A DNA stretch of 64,000 nt from JAUIAI01 sp050633665. Lineage in GTDB: Bacteria > Pseudomonadota > Gammaproteobacteria > Burkholderiales > Burkholderiaceae_E. Positions within the stretch are counted from its first letter, which is position 1. The number at the start of each line of letters is the position of its first letter. Position numbers and translations under genes: made by a program. A model generated the notes under the pieces. It was not told where the DNA came from, did not search any database, and saw only the letters and a program-made list of their open reading frames with translations. Location: the NCBI GenBank assembly GCA_050633665.1, contig JBOEGY010000008.1, positions 356,027 through 420,026 on the forward strand, in the 5' to 3' direction. Below are positions 49,530 through 57,947 of the stretch, piece by piece.

Positions 49530-50591
49530 TCAGTTAGAGGTAATTAAGCTGTGCTGGTCGGCTTCCTGGCTTTGCTGCTTGCCAGCGCTAAAGGCTGACC
49601 AGAGCCGGGAGAATCGACTTTTGCGCGGCTGGGCCGGCAAGTCAACCGCGCGCAGCGCCCGCTGCAAAGCAAACACACTTTGCGGCCGTTCGACAGGGTC
49701 AAGCTTGACGCACCAGATAATGATATCCAGCAAAGCCTGAGAATAGGCCCCCGAAAGGCGGTCAATTGCATCAATGAGCAAATCTTCTTTGGCCCGCTTG
49801 TCAGCCGGCTGAGGTGGCATGCCTGCCATACAGGCATACATGCTCGTGCCAAGGCCATAAACATCCGTCCACGGACCCAGCCGCGGGTTACGACGATATA
49901 GCTCGGGGGCCGCAAAACCGGGGGTGTACATGGGAAACAGGCGCGGGCTATCCGCATCGAGCGTGCGCCGGGCGGCGCCAAAATCGAGCAACAACGGCGT
50001 GCCATCCATGCGTAGATAGACATTGGCCGGCTTCAGATCGAGGTGTAGCAGGCGATTGGCATGGACTTCGCGCAGGCCGTTCATGACCAGATTGAACACA
50101 TGAATCACATGGCGCTCCGCCAGCACGGTTTGAATCGGCGGTGTTTCCGCATCAGGTTTTTCGGCCTTGAGGCGCTCGGCCGCCTTCGCGTTCACCTTGC
50201 GGTGGCGCAGGACTATTTCCTGGAGGGAGCGACCGCTCTCAAACGCCATCACCATGTACACGGTGTTGTTAGCGCGAAAAAAGTTAACCACGCGGACCAC
50301 GTTAGGGTGGTAGATGCCGGCCAGCGCCCGACCTTCTTCAAAAAAACACTTCATGCCGTTGCGGAAGGTCGGCAGATGTTTGTCCAGCACATTCGGCTGC
50401 AACTCGCCCTCAACCCTTTTTGACAAATTGCTGGGCAGATATTCCTTAATGGCGAACTGATTACCGGTGTCGTCCTCGGCCAAATAGACGATCGAAAACC
50501 CACCGCTCGCAATCTTCCTTACGATACGATATCCATTGATTTCGAGCCCGTCGGGCAATGGGGCGTTTTTCTGAGTGCCCATACATTCCAT
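49530..50591 (-). CDS. Hanks-type Ser/Thr protein kinase
   Basis: Soluble kinase, 353 residues. G-loop IASGGFSIVYLAED, catalytic Lys in QFAIKEY, HLDLKPANVYL (catalytic loop), LLDFGAARRTL (DFG), TPGFAAPELY (activation end). No TM or sensory domain, only a short polar tail after about residue 320. The ATG at 50591 or at 50582 may be used. Pairs with the PP2C phosphatase downstream. Divergent from yicC. Confidence 0.9.
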   Translation of the reverse strand: MECMGTQKNAPLPDGLEINGYRIVRKIASGGFSIVYLAEDDTGNQFAIKEYLPSNLSKRVEGELQPNVLDKHLPTFRNGMKCFFEEGRALAGIYHPNVVRVVNFFRANNTVYMVMAFESGRSLQEIVLRHRKVNAKAAERLKAEKPDAETPPIQTVLAERHVIHVFNLVMNGLREVHANRLLHLDLKPANVYLRMDGTPLLLDFGAARRTLDADSPRLFPMYTPGFAAPELYRRNPRLGPWTDVYGLGTSMYACMAGMPPQPADKRAKEDLLIDAIDRLSGAYSQALLDIIIWCVKLDPVERPQSVFALQRALRAVDLPAQPRKSRFSRLWSAFSAGKQQSQEADQHSLITSN

Positions 50592-50690
50592 GAGTTGGCG
50601 GGGATGTCCGCCGTTGATTTTACGTTCATTCCTGGGACGAAACTAATCGTGACCGATAAACGCGCATTGAACGGACCGGCGGTGCAGAGT

Positions 50691-51566
50691 ATGACGGGTT
50701 ATTCGATGCACTCGGACAACGCCGAACCGCCTGTCAGCGTTGAGCTTCGAGGTGTCAACTCTCGTTTTCTCGATCTGGTTCTGAGGATGCCTGACGACTT
50801 GCGCGTGGCCGAACCGGCGATCCGCGACAAGCTGCGCCGACGACTGGCGCGCGGAAAAGTGGAATGCCGGGTCAACCTGCAATCCGCCGGTCGCAGCGCC
50901 ACCCTGGCACCCGATCCGGCGGTCCTGGCCGGCGTGAAATCCGCCTTGCAGGTCCTACAGACGGAAATCCCCGATCTGACCCAGCCAAGCGCCAGCGAGT
51001 TGCTGAATTTCCCAGGCCTGTTCGAGCAAGCCCCGCAGACCGAAGAGTTGCAGACCCGCCTGCTCAAACTGACCGACCTGGCACTCGACGACTTCATTGA
51101 ATCCCGCATTACGGAAGGAACCCGCCTACGCGAGCTTATAATCGATCGACTGAATTCCGTTCAGAAGATCGTTGAAGCGCTCAGGCTGCGCGCACCGGAA
51201 TTGACCAACGCCTACCAGACCCGGCTGACCGAGCGCATCCGGACGGCGCTGGAAGGCCTGCCGGAGAGTGATCAGATCTCGGCTGGCGAACTGGTCGCCC
51301 GAGTCAGCCAGGAGGTCAGCGTCTATGGTTTGCGCGCAGACGTTGCCGAGGAAACCGACCGCCTGAGCGCCCATGTCCAGGAATGCCGAGAGCGGCTGTC
51401 CGGACAGGGCCCGGTTGGTAAGCGCCTTGACTTCCTGATGCAGGAACTGAACCGTGAGGCCAATACGCTCGCCTCCAAAGCCAGCGCGATCGACCTGACA
51501 CGGGCGGCGGTCGATCTGAAGGTCTTAATTGAGCAAATACGCGAACAGGTCCAAAACCTTGAGTAA
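50691..51566 (+). CDS. yicC: YicC-family endoribonuclease
   Basis: Stress-related RNase family; E. coli YicC promotes decay of the RyhB small RNA. The N-terminal MTGYSMH...VSVELRGVNSRFLDLVLRMPDDLR and the C-terminal DUF1732 part (GKRLDFLMQELNREANTLASKASAIDLTRAAVDLKVLIEQIREQVQNLE) are characteristic. I chose the ATG of MTGYS (50691) because family members begin within a few residues of it; a GTG at 50649 and an ATG at 50604 also fit. About 291 residues. The stop overlaps the gmk start. Confidence 0.93.
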   Translation: MTGYSMHSDNAEPPVSVELRGVNSRFLDLVLRMPDDLRVAEPAIRDKLRRRLARGKVECRVNLQSAGRSATLAPDPAVLAGVKSALQVLQTEIPDLTQPSASELLNFPGLFEQAPQTEELQTRLLKLTDLALDDFIESRITEGTRLRELIIDRLNSVQKIVEALRLRAPELTNAYQTRLTERIRTALEGLPESDQISAGELVARVSQEVSVYGLRADVAEETDRLSAHVQECRERLSGQGPVGKRLDFLMQELNREANTLASKASAIDLTRAAVDLKVLIEQIREQVQNLE

Positions 51567-52224
51567 ACCTCCTACTGAAACCGCGCAACACGCCGCTTTT
51601 TCCGGCAGCCTGTTTGTCGTCATCGCTCCGTCCGGCGCGGGCAAGACCTCGCTGGTCAGAGCGTTGCTCGATCAGCACGGCGCACTCCAGCTGTCTGTTT
51701 CCTACACAACGCGTGCACCGCGCGAGGGCGAGGCCGATGGCAAAGACTACAACTTTGTAACCCGTGAGGATTTCCTGCAGCGACGCGACGCCGGCGAGTT
51801 CCTTGAATGGGCCGAAGTTCACGGCAACCTGTACGCCACCTCTTTGCACTGGCTGGCCGAACGGATTGCGGCAGGCGATGACATCCTGCTCGAAATAGAC
51901 TGGCAGGGAGCCATGCAGGTCAAACAGCAGTTTCCGGACGCCGTCGGCATCTTTATCGCCCCACCTTCCATCGAGGAATTGAGGGCACGGCTGCAACGAC
52001 GCGGGCTGGATGCAGAGCCTGTAATCGAGCAACGGGTGCTAGCCGCGACAAGCGAGCTGAAAGAAGCGCACAGATTCGAATATGTTATTATTAATCAAGA
52101 CTTTGCCAGTGCTTTGCAGGAACTGAAGTCAGTCGTCGAAGCCTCGCGCGTCCGCTACCGACAGCAACAGGCCCGACACCAGGAACTTTTTGCCAGCCTC
52201 GGGCTGGTGAGCGGCTCCGGGTAA
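51559..52224 (+). CDS. gmk: Guanylate kinase
   Basis: Phosphorylates GMP to GDP. P-loop APSGAGKTSLVRALL, SVSYTTRAPREGEADGKDYNFV, GEFLEWAEVHGNLYAT, LEIDWQGAMQVKQQFP and ATSELKEAHRFEYVIIN are all standard. The start is probably TTG at 51559 overlapping the yicC stop; another TTG at 51529 is possible. About 221 residues. First of the gmk-rpoZ-spoT block. Confidence 0.95.
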   Translation: MSKPPTETAQHAAFSGSLFVVIAPSGAGKTSLVRALLDQHGALQLSVSYTTRAPREGEADGKDYNFVTREDFLQRRDAGEFLEWAEVHGNLYATSLHWLAERIAAGDDILLEIDWQGAMQVKQQFPDAVGIFIAPPSIEELRARLQRRGLDAEPVIEQRVLAATSELKEAHRFEYVIINQDFASALQELKSVVEASRVRYRQQQARHQELFASLGLVSGSG

Positions 52225-52307
52225 GCCTGCCTCGATACCTGCAAATTCTGCTCCAAATCCCGCACCAAAACCTGCACCTACTCCGCTTCCTCAAACTCGA
52301 GAAATAC

Positions 52308-52511
52308 ATGGCCCGAATTACCGTCGAAGACTGTCTTCACCGCATCCCGAATCGCTTCGAACTGACGCTTTGCGCAACTTATCGTGCCCGCATGCTGGCT
52401 CAGGGACACACCCCGAAAGTAGACGCCAAAGACAAACCGACCGTCACGGCCCTGCGCGAAATAGCCAAAGGTGAAATCGGCATCGAGATGCTGCGTCGCG
52501 TTCCGACTTGA
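52308..52511 (+). CDS. rpoZ: RNA polymerase omega subunit
   Basis: 67 residues, MARITVEDCLHRIPNRFEL then ATYRARML and KPTVTALREIAKGEIG: a complete short omega subunit. Helps assemble RNA polymerase and forms part of a ppGpp site in gammaproteobacteria. Its stop overlaps the TTG start of spoT (TTGA), so polymerase subunit and ppGpp enzyme are translationally coupled. Confidence 0.96.
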   Translation: MARITVEDCLHRIPNRFELTLCATYRARMLAQGHTPKVDAKDKPTVTALREIAKGEIGIEMLRRVPT

Positions 52512-54799
52512 ACAGCGCTGACCCGCAAGCCGTTACCTCCGCTGCGGCTGTCTCAGAAAAACCTGAACTGACTCAGGATGGCAGCGTTCATCCTGAGACT
52601 ACCGAAACCGTCGCGATCAGCAGCGATCTTTCTGAAGATCACTCTGCGCTGATCTATACAGCGCTACCCGAAATATCCCACGTTGCCACCTTTGGCTCGC
52701 TGTCCGACATTCTGGCTGGTTATCTGCCTGAAAAAGACCAAAAGCGCGTCAAGGAAGCTTACCGATTTGCAGACGAAGCGCATCTCGGGCAGTTTCGCAG
52801 CAGCGGCGAACCGTATATTTCCCACCCGATTGCTGTCGCTGAAATCTGCGCCGGCTGGAAACTCGATACCGACTCGATGATGGCAGCCCTGCTGCACGAT
52901 ACGGTCGAAGACACCGAAGTCACCAAAACCGCCGTTCACGAAAGATTCGGAGCATCTGTGGCCGAACTGGTCGACGGCCTGTCCAAGCTGGACAAAGTCA
53001 GATTTCAGACTCGCGAGCAACATCAGGCCGAGAGCTTTCGCAAGATGCTGCTCGCGATGGCCCGCGATGCCCGCGTCATCATGATCAAGCTGGCCGACCG
53101 GCTGCATAATCTGCGCACACTTGGCGCAGTATCTCCAGACAAGCGGCGCCGGGTCGCCACCGAAACACTACAAGTCTATGCGCCAATTGCCTCACGGCTG
53201 GGCTTGTACAAGGTCTACCGGGAGATGCTCGACCTGTCTTTTAAGGCCGCTTACCCCCGCCGGTTTAAAGTCCTGAGCAAAGCGGTGAGCGCTGCGCGCG
53301 GCAACCGTCGCGAGGCAATTGCCCAGGTCTACCAGGAGGTCACCCGCGCCCTGCCCAAAGCCGGCATCAAGGCTGAAGTATTTGCACGCGAGAAAGCACT
53401 CTACTCCATTTACCAGAAAATGCGCACCAAGCACATGCCGTTTTCCAAGGTCTACGACGTCTACGGCGTGCGCGTGATCGTTGACGAAGTGCTTGAGTGT
53501 TACCAGGCATTGGGCGCGTTGCACCAGGTATTCAAACCCGTTCCGGGGCGCTTCAAGGACTATATCGCGCTGGGTAAGGACAACGGCTATCAATCGTTGC
53601 ACACGACACTGATGGGACCGGCCAATATCCCGATTGAATTCCAGATTCGCACTCACGAAATGCAGCGACTGGCCGAGTCTGGAGTAGCCGCGCACTGGCT
53701 GTACAAGACCGACGCCGAAGAATTCTCCGACCTGTCAAAACTGGCCCACCAGTGGCTGCAGACATTGCTCGATATTCAAAGCAATACCGGCGATGGCCTG
53801 GAATTCATGGATCACGTCAAAGTTGATCTGTTTCCGGACGAGGTCTACGTCTTTACGCCCAAAGGCGAAATCAAGGCGCTGCCCCGTAGCGCAACCCTGC
53901 TCGATTACGCCTACTCAGTGCATACCGACATCGGCAATCAGGCGGTCAGCGGCCGGATCAACGGGTCGCCGGCGCATCTGCGCGACGAACTCAAAAGCGG
54001 CGATGTCGTCGAAGTCCTCACCAACAAGACAGCAAGGCCCAAGCCAACCTGGCTCAGTTATGTTCGCAGCGGCAAAGCCCGCTCAGAGATTCGTCACTAT
54101 CTCAAGACCATGCGCTACGACGAATCGGTCGAACTTGGTCGAACCCTGATGCACCAGGCGCTTGCGGCCCTACGCATCGACCCCAATGCGGTCGATACCG
54201 AACTAACCGAGAAAGTTGCTCGTGACAGCGGCGCCAAAAATGTTGAAGAACTGTTTGCCGATATTGGCATCGGCAAGAGACTGGCCCAGCTCGAAGCCCG
54301 TTCGCTGGCGCTTCAACTGAGCGGTAAACCGGCTGCCGCCCGCATCATGCCCAAGCTGGCGCCGGTGATGATTCGCGGCAACGAGCAAACCTCGATCGCT
54401 TATGCATCCTGCTGCCACCCGATTCCCGGCGACACCCTGGTCGGACACCTGCGGGGCGGGCACGGACTCACCTTGCACCGAGACCGATGCAAGACTGCGC
54501 TCCGACAAAAAGAGCGCGATCCCGAGCGCTTCATTGACGTGCGCTGGTCTGATGATTTAAGCGGCGACTTCAGGCTCGACCTGGAGTTGTCAGTGTCGAG
54601 CGGGCGCGGAACCCTGGGCAAGGTGGCCGCTGAAATCTCAGCCTCCGATGCCAATATCGTTGACGTGGGTATGGAAGGTCACGAAGACCTTGGCGTTCTA
54701 CGTTTTGGCGTACAGGTCAAAGACCGCACCCACCTAGCCCAGCTGATGCGGAACCTGCGCAACCTGAACAACGTGGTTTACAACGTCAAGCGCGCTTAA
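52508..54799 (+). CDS. spoT: Bifunctional (p)ppGpp synthetase/hydrolase SpoT
   Basis: Makes and degrades the alarmone ppGpp. The HD hydrolase domain is intact (LLHDTVEDTEVT at about 130, IKLADRLHNLRTL); the synthetase domain contains YDVYGVRVIVD and GRFKDYIALGKDNGYQSLHTTL, where RFKD matches the RxKD motif of bifunctional enzymes. TGS (about 440-500), a Cys/His-containing ZFD-like segment (YASCCHPIPGD) and an ACT domain follow. 763 residues, with about 50 extra N-terminal residues. TTG start overlapping rpoZ. Ends 4 bases inside the convergent greB. Confidence 0.96.
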   Translation: MNSADPQAVTSAAAVSEKPELTQDGSVHPETTETVAISSDLSEDHSALIYTALPEISHVATFGSLSDILAGYLPEKDQKRVKEAYRFADEAHLGQFRSSGEPYISHPIAVAEICAGWKLDTDSMMAALLHDTVEDTEVTKTAVHERFGASVAELVDGLSKLDKVRFQTREQHQAESFRKMLLAMARDARVIMIKLADRLHNLRTLGAVSPDKRRRVATETLQVYAPIASRLGLYKVYREMLDLSFKAAYPRRFKVLSKAVSAARGNRREAIAQVYQEVTRALPKAGIKAEVFAREKALYSIYQKMRTKHMPFSKVYDVYGVRVIVDEVLECYQALGALHQVFKPVPGRFKDYIALGKDNGYQSLHTTLMGPANIPIEFQIRTHEMQRLAESGVAAHWLYKTDAEEFSDLSKLAHQWLQTLLDIQSNTGDGLEFMDHVKVDLFPDEVYVFTPKGEIKALPRSATLLDYAYSVHTDIGNQAVSGRINGSPAHLRDELKSGDVVEVLTNKTARPKPTWLSYVRSGKARSEIRHYLKTMRYDESVELGRTLMHQALAALRIDPNAVDTELTEKVARDSGAKNVEELFADIGIGKRLAQLEARSLALQLSGKPAAARIMPKLAPVMIRGNEQTSIAYASCCHPIPGDTLVGHLRGGHGLTLHRDRCKTALRQKERDPERFIDVRWSDDLSGDFRLDLELSVSSGRGTLGKVAAEISASDANIVDVGMEGHEDLGVLRFGVQVKDRTHLAQLMRNLRNLNNVVYNVKRA

Positions 54800-55353
54800 G
54801 GCTGAGGGTCGCCGTAGCGGACATCCAGGATCTCAAGCGTGTCCTCGCCTGCCGGCGTCCTGAGCGAGACTTCATCACCAATAGCATTCTTGATCAACGC
54901 TCTGGCGATCGGTGAGATCCAGCTCACGCAACGGTTGGCCGGGTCCACTTCGTCGATACCCACGATCGTGATTGTCTCCTCGGTCTCGCCGTTGCGAAGC
55001 AGATCGACGGTCGCACCGAAAAATACGCGGTCGAGCTGGGTCTGGTCGGCTGGATCGACGATCTCTGCTTTTTCGAGCCGCTTGGTCAGAAAACGGATTC
55101 GCCGGTCGATTTCGCGCAGGCGCTTCTTGCCATAGATGTAGTCGCCGTTCTCGGAGCGATCGCCATTGCCGGCCGCCCATGAAACGATACTGACTACCTG
55201 CGGTCGCTCGGTATCGATCAGATCGAGCAGTTCTTTCCTGATACGCGCGTGGCCAGCCGGCGTAATGTAGTTTTTGACCCCTTTGGGAATACTGGGTTCT
55301 GTGACGACATCATCGTCATCATCGGCGTCTTCCTTGACAAAAGCCTTGTTCAT
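54796..55353 (-). CDS. greB: Transcription elongation factor GreB
   Basis: Rescues backtracked RNA polymerase by stimulating transcript cleavage. The coiled coil with acidic tip is RKELLDLIDTERPQVV...NGDRSENGDYIYGKKRLREIDRRIRFLTKRLEKAEIV, and the FKBP-like C-domain includes VGIDEVDPANRCVSWISPIARAL. The YIYGKKRLREID wording separates GreB from GreA. The N-terminus has an acidic extension (EDADDDDDVV). Start at 55353, 185 residues. 13 bases after pmbA. Confidence 0.93.
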   Translation of the reverse strand: MNKAFVKEDADDDDDVVTEPSIPKGVKNYITPAGHARIRKELLDLIDTERPQVVSIVSWAAGNGDRSENGDYIYGKKRLREIDRRIRFLTKRLEKAEIVDPADQTQLDRVFFGATVDLLRNGETEETITIVGIDEVDPANRCVSWISPIARALIKNAIGDEVSLRTPAGEDTLEILDVRYGDPQP

Positions 55354-55366
55354 CGCTGATTGACAA

Positions 55367-56707
55367 TCAGGTGCCTGCGACCGACATTTCGGCAAGCAGA
55401 ACAGACCCGGTACGCTTACCGCCACGCTGCAAGACATCCGCCCCGACCGCTTCAATTCCCTTGAACATGTCTTTCAGGTTGCCAGCAATCGTGATCTCGG
55501 ACACCGGGTATTGAATCTGGCCGTTTTCAACCCAGAAACCCGATGCGCCGCGGGAATAGTCGCCGGTCACATAGTTAACACCCATTCCCATCAGTTCGGT
55601 GACAAACAAGCCTCGATCCAGTTTGCGCAACATCGCCAAAAGGTCGTCTTCCGGGCGCGTGCGCTTGCTTTCAAACGTCAGCAAATGAGAGCCGCCAGCA
55701 TTGCCAGTGGTTTTCATCCCGAGCTTGCGGGCCGAATAACTGGACAGAAAATAGCCGGTCAACACGCCTCGATCAACCACTTTGCGGTGGCGTGTCTTGA
55801 CCCCCTCGCCGTCAAACGGTGAACTGCCAAGGTTACGGACAAGATGTGGTTCTTCGTCGATGCTCAGGTGGCGGGCAAAGAGTTTCTTGTCCAGCGCGCC
55901 CTCCAGGAAGCTGGATTGCCGGTACAGCGCCGACCCACTGGCAGCCTGGGCGAAATGGCCGAGCAGTCCACAGGCAATCGGTGCCTCAAACAACACCGGA
56001 ACCCGCTGGGTCGGGATCTGGCGCGAACCCAGCCGGGCCAGTGAGCGACGACCGGCGTATTCACCCAGGGCGGCCGGCCCCGGTAATGCGGAGGCGTCAC
56101 AATTGACCGCATACCAGTAGTCGCGCTCCATTTCATCGCCGCGTACCGCGATTGGCGAACAGGAGATCGAGTGGTGGCTGGACGCATACCCTTGGTTAAA
56201 CCCCAGCGAATTGGCCAGCACAAACTGCCCTTCACCGGTGGCCACGCTGGCACCGTCAGTATTGCCAATTTCGCTGCTCAGGGACAACGCAGCAGCCTCC
56301 GCAGCCATCGCGATGTCAATCGCTTGCTCACTGGTGAGATCCCAGGGGTGATGCAGGTCCAGATCACGGATTTTCCTGGCCATATCGCCCTTAGCCGGCA
56401 GCCCCGCAAACGGGTCTGGCGCGGTAAACCGGGCAATACGGATCGCAGCGTCCACGGTCTCGCGAATTGAAGCCATTGAAAAATCGGAGCTGCTGGCATT
56501 GCCACGCTGGTCTCCGATATAGGCCGTCACCGAAAAAGACTTGTCGCGGGTCTGCTCCACGGTTTCAACGTCCTGGCGGCGAACGGTGACATTCAGTCCG
56601 TCGTTTTCGGAGATTTCGGCAACCATCGCCGAGGCACCCTGGGTGGCACCGTATTCAAGCGCGTCACTGGCGAGCTCTCTGAGTTGGGCAGTATCGAATT
56701 GGAACAT
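55367..56707 (-). CDS. pmbA: Metalloprotease subunit PmbA/TldE
   Basis: Partner of TldD in a cytosolic protease that processes microcin-type peptides and degrades unfolded ones. 446 residues with the PmbA pattern: LRELASDALEYGATQGASA, QTRDKSFSVTAYIGDQRGNASSSDFS, FLEGALDKKLFARHLSIDEEPHL and MGMGVNYVTGDYSRGASGFWVENGQIQYPVSEITIAGNLKDM. No HExxxH, as expected, since TldD carries the zinc site. Divergent from darP, about 100 bases between. Confidence 0.95.
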   Translation of the reverse strand: MFQFDTAQLRELASDALEYGATQGASAMVAEISENDGLNVTVRRQDVETVEQTRDKSFSVTAYIGDQRGNASSSDFSMASIRETVDAAIRIARFTAPDPFAGLPAKGDMARKIRDLDLHHPWDLTSEQAIDIAMAAEAAALSLSSEIGNTDGASVATGEGQFVLANSLGFNQGYASSHHSISCSPIAVRGDEMERDYWYAVNCDASALPGPAALGEYAGRRSLARLGSRQIPTQRVPVLFEAPIACGLLGHFAQAASGSALYRQSSFLEGALDKKLFARHLSIDEEPHLVRNLGSSPFDGEGVKTRHRKVVDRGVLTGYFLSSYSARKLGMKTTGNAGGSHLLTFESKRTRPEDDLLAMLRKLDRGLFVTELMGMGVNYVTGDYSRGASGFWVENGQIQYPVSEITIAGNLKDMFKGIEAVGADVLQRGGKRTGSVLLAEMSVAGT

Positions 56708-56808
56708 AAGGCGTACAGGGTTAGATTGAGTATCATCATAACAGTCGGCTCGGTTCGACCGCCCTTCTTTCGCCCGCGTGATGCCGGCTTTTTCGATACG
56801 TTTCGCCC

Positions 56809-57363
56809 ATGTCCCGTGACCAGTTCAGAGATTCCAACCCCGCGCAAACCGACCCGGACGGCTTAGCGTCCGAGTCCGGCGACGACGATCGTCAAAGCAA
56901 ATCGGCTCGCAAGCGACAAATGCACGCCTTGCAAGCGCTGGGCGAGCGGCTGCTCAAACTGACGCCGGGCAAACTGGCGCCGTTGCCACTTTCCGACAAT
57001 CTGCGCGAAGCGCTCGCGACCTACCACCGGATTCGTCGCGGTGCCCGTGAAGGCCGGCGGCGCCAGTCCCAGCTCATTGGCAAACTGATGCGCAGCGAAG
57101 ACACGGCTCAAATTGCCCAGATGCTGGACAGTGAGCGCGACGCTCACAAAGCCCAGGGGCTGACCCAGCAACTTGCCGCGCAATGGCGGGACCGGCTGGC
57201 ATCAGGCCCAACTACGGAGCTGGCTGAGTTCGAAAGCGAATTCGGCCTGGGCGGAGACCTCCGGGACCTGGTCCTGAGAGCACGTCGCGAAGTAGAGAAC
57301 GACCGGCCACCGCAGGCGCAACGCCTGCTCTATCGGCGCATCCTCAAACGACTTTCGGAGTAA
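56809..57363 (+). CDS. darP: Ribosome-associated protein DarP/YjgA (DUF615)
   Basis: 184 residues, late 50S assembly factor in E. coli. SARKRQMHALQALGERLLKLTPGKLAPLPLSDNLREAL and RRGAREGRRRQSQLIGKLMRSED are the DUF615 landmarks; the rest is charged helix. The N-terminus is polar and longer than the core needs. It is followed by mogA after 2 bases, suggesting co-transcription. Confidence 0.93.
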   Translation: MSRDQFRDSNPAQTDPDGLASESGDDDRQSKSARKRQMHALQALGERLLKLTPGKLAPLPLSDNLREALATYHRIRRGAREGRRRQSQLIGKLMRSEDTAQIAQMLDSERDAHKAQGLTQQLAAQWRDRLASGPTTELAEFESEFGLGGDLRDLVLRARREVENDRPPQAQRLLYRRILKRLSE

Positions 57364-57365
57364 AC

Positions 57366-57938
57366 ATGTCTGACCCTATCAAGATCGGCCTGGTCTCAAT
57401 CAGCGACCGGGCCTCTGGCGGCGTTTATGAAGACAAAGGACTGCCAGGTCTGACCGACTGGCTGGACCGGGCACTGACCACACCCTGGACCCCTGAAACC
57501 CGGCTGATTCCCGATGAGACCGCCACTATCAGCGATACCTTGCGTGAACTGGTCGATCAGGCTGGCTGTCATCTGGTGCTGACCACCGGGGGCACCGGCC
57601 CTGCGCCACGGGATGTCACCCCGGAAGCCACGCTCGCCGTTGCCGACAAGGAAATGCCCGGATTTGGCGAACAGATGCGTCAGATCAGTTTGCAGTTTGT
57701 TCCAACGGCCATTTTGTCGCGTCAGGTTGCAGTGATCCGCGGACAAGCCTTGATTATCAATTTGCCCGGGCAACCCCGGGCCATCCAGGAAACCCTTGAA
57801 GGGCTTAAAGACGACACCGGCAAAGCCCGGGTTCACGGAATTTTTGCAGCCGTGCCTTACTGCCTGGATCTGATCGGCGCTCCCCGGATTGAAACCGACC
57901 CGTCCGTTTGCGCGGCCTTCCGACCCAAGAAAAAATAG
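57366..57938 (+). CDS. mogA: Molybdopterin adenylyltransferase MogA
   Basis: Adenylylates molybdopterin before molybdenum insertion. IGLVSISDRASGGVYEDKG, LVLTTGGTGPAPRDVTPEAT (substrate loop) and GQALIINLPGQPRAIQETLEG are characteristic. 190 residues, normal length. GGAGTAAAC overlaps the end of darP upstream of the ATG. Convergent with relA, 9 bases between the stops. Confidence 0.95.
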   Translation: MSDPIKIGLVSISDRASGGVYEDKGLPGLTDWLDRALTTPWTPETRLIPDETATISDTLRELVDQAGCHLVLTTGGTGPAPRDVTPEATLAVADKEMPGFGEQMRQISLQFVPTAILSRQVAVIRGQALIINLPGQPRAIQETLEGLKDDTGKARVHGIFAAVPYCLDLIGAPRIETDPSVCAAFRPKKK

Positions 57939-57947
57939 TCTGCCCGC

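Noticed and set aside
51316..52032. Long open frame (238 codons) antisense to yicC and gmk
   Set aside because: Both genes on the other strand are unmistakable; the antisense translation shows no family features and is a by-product of GC-rich codon use.
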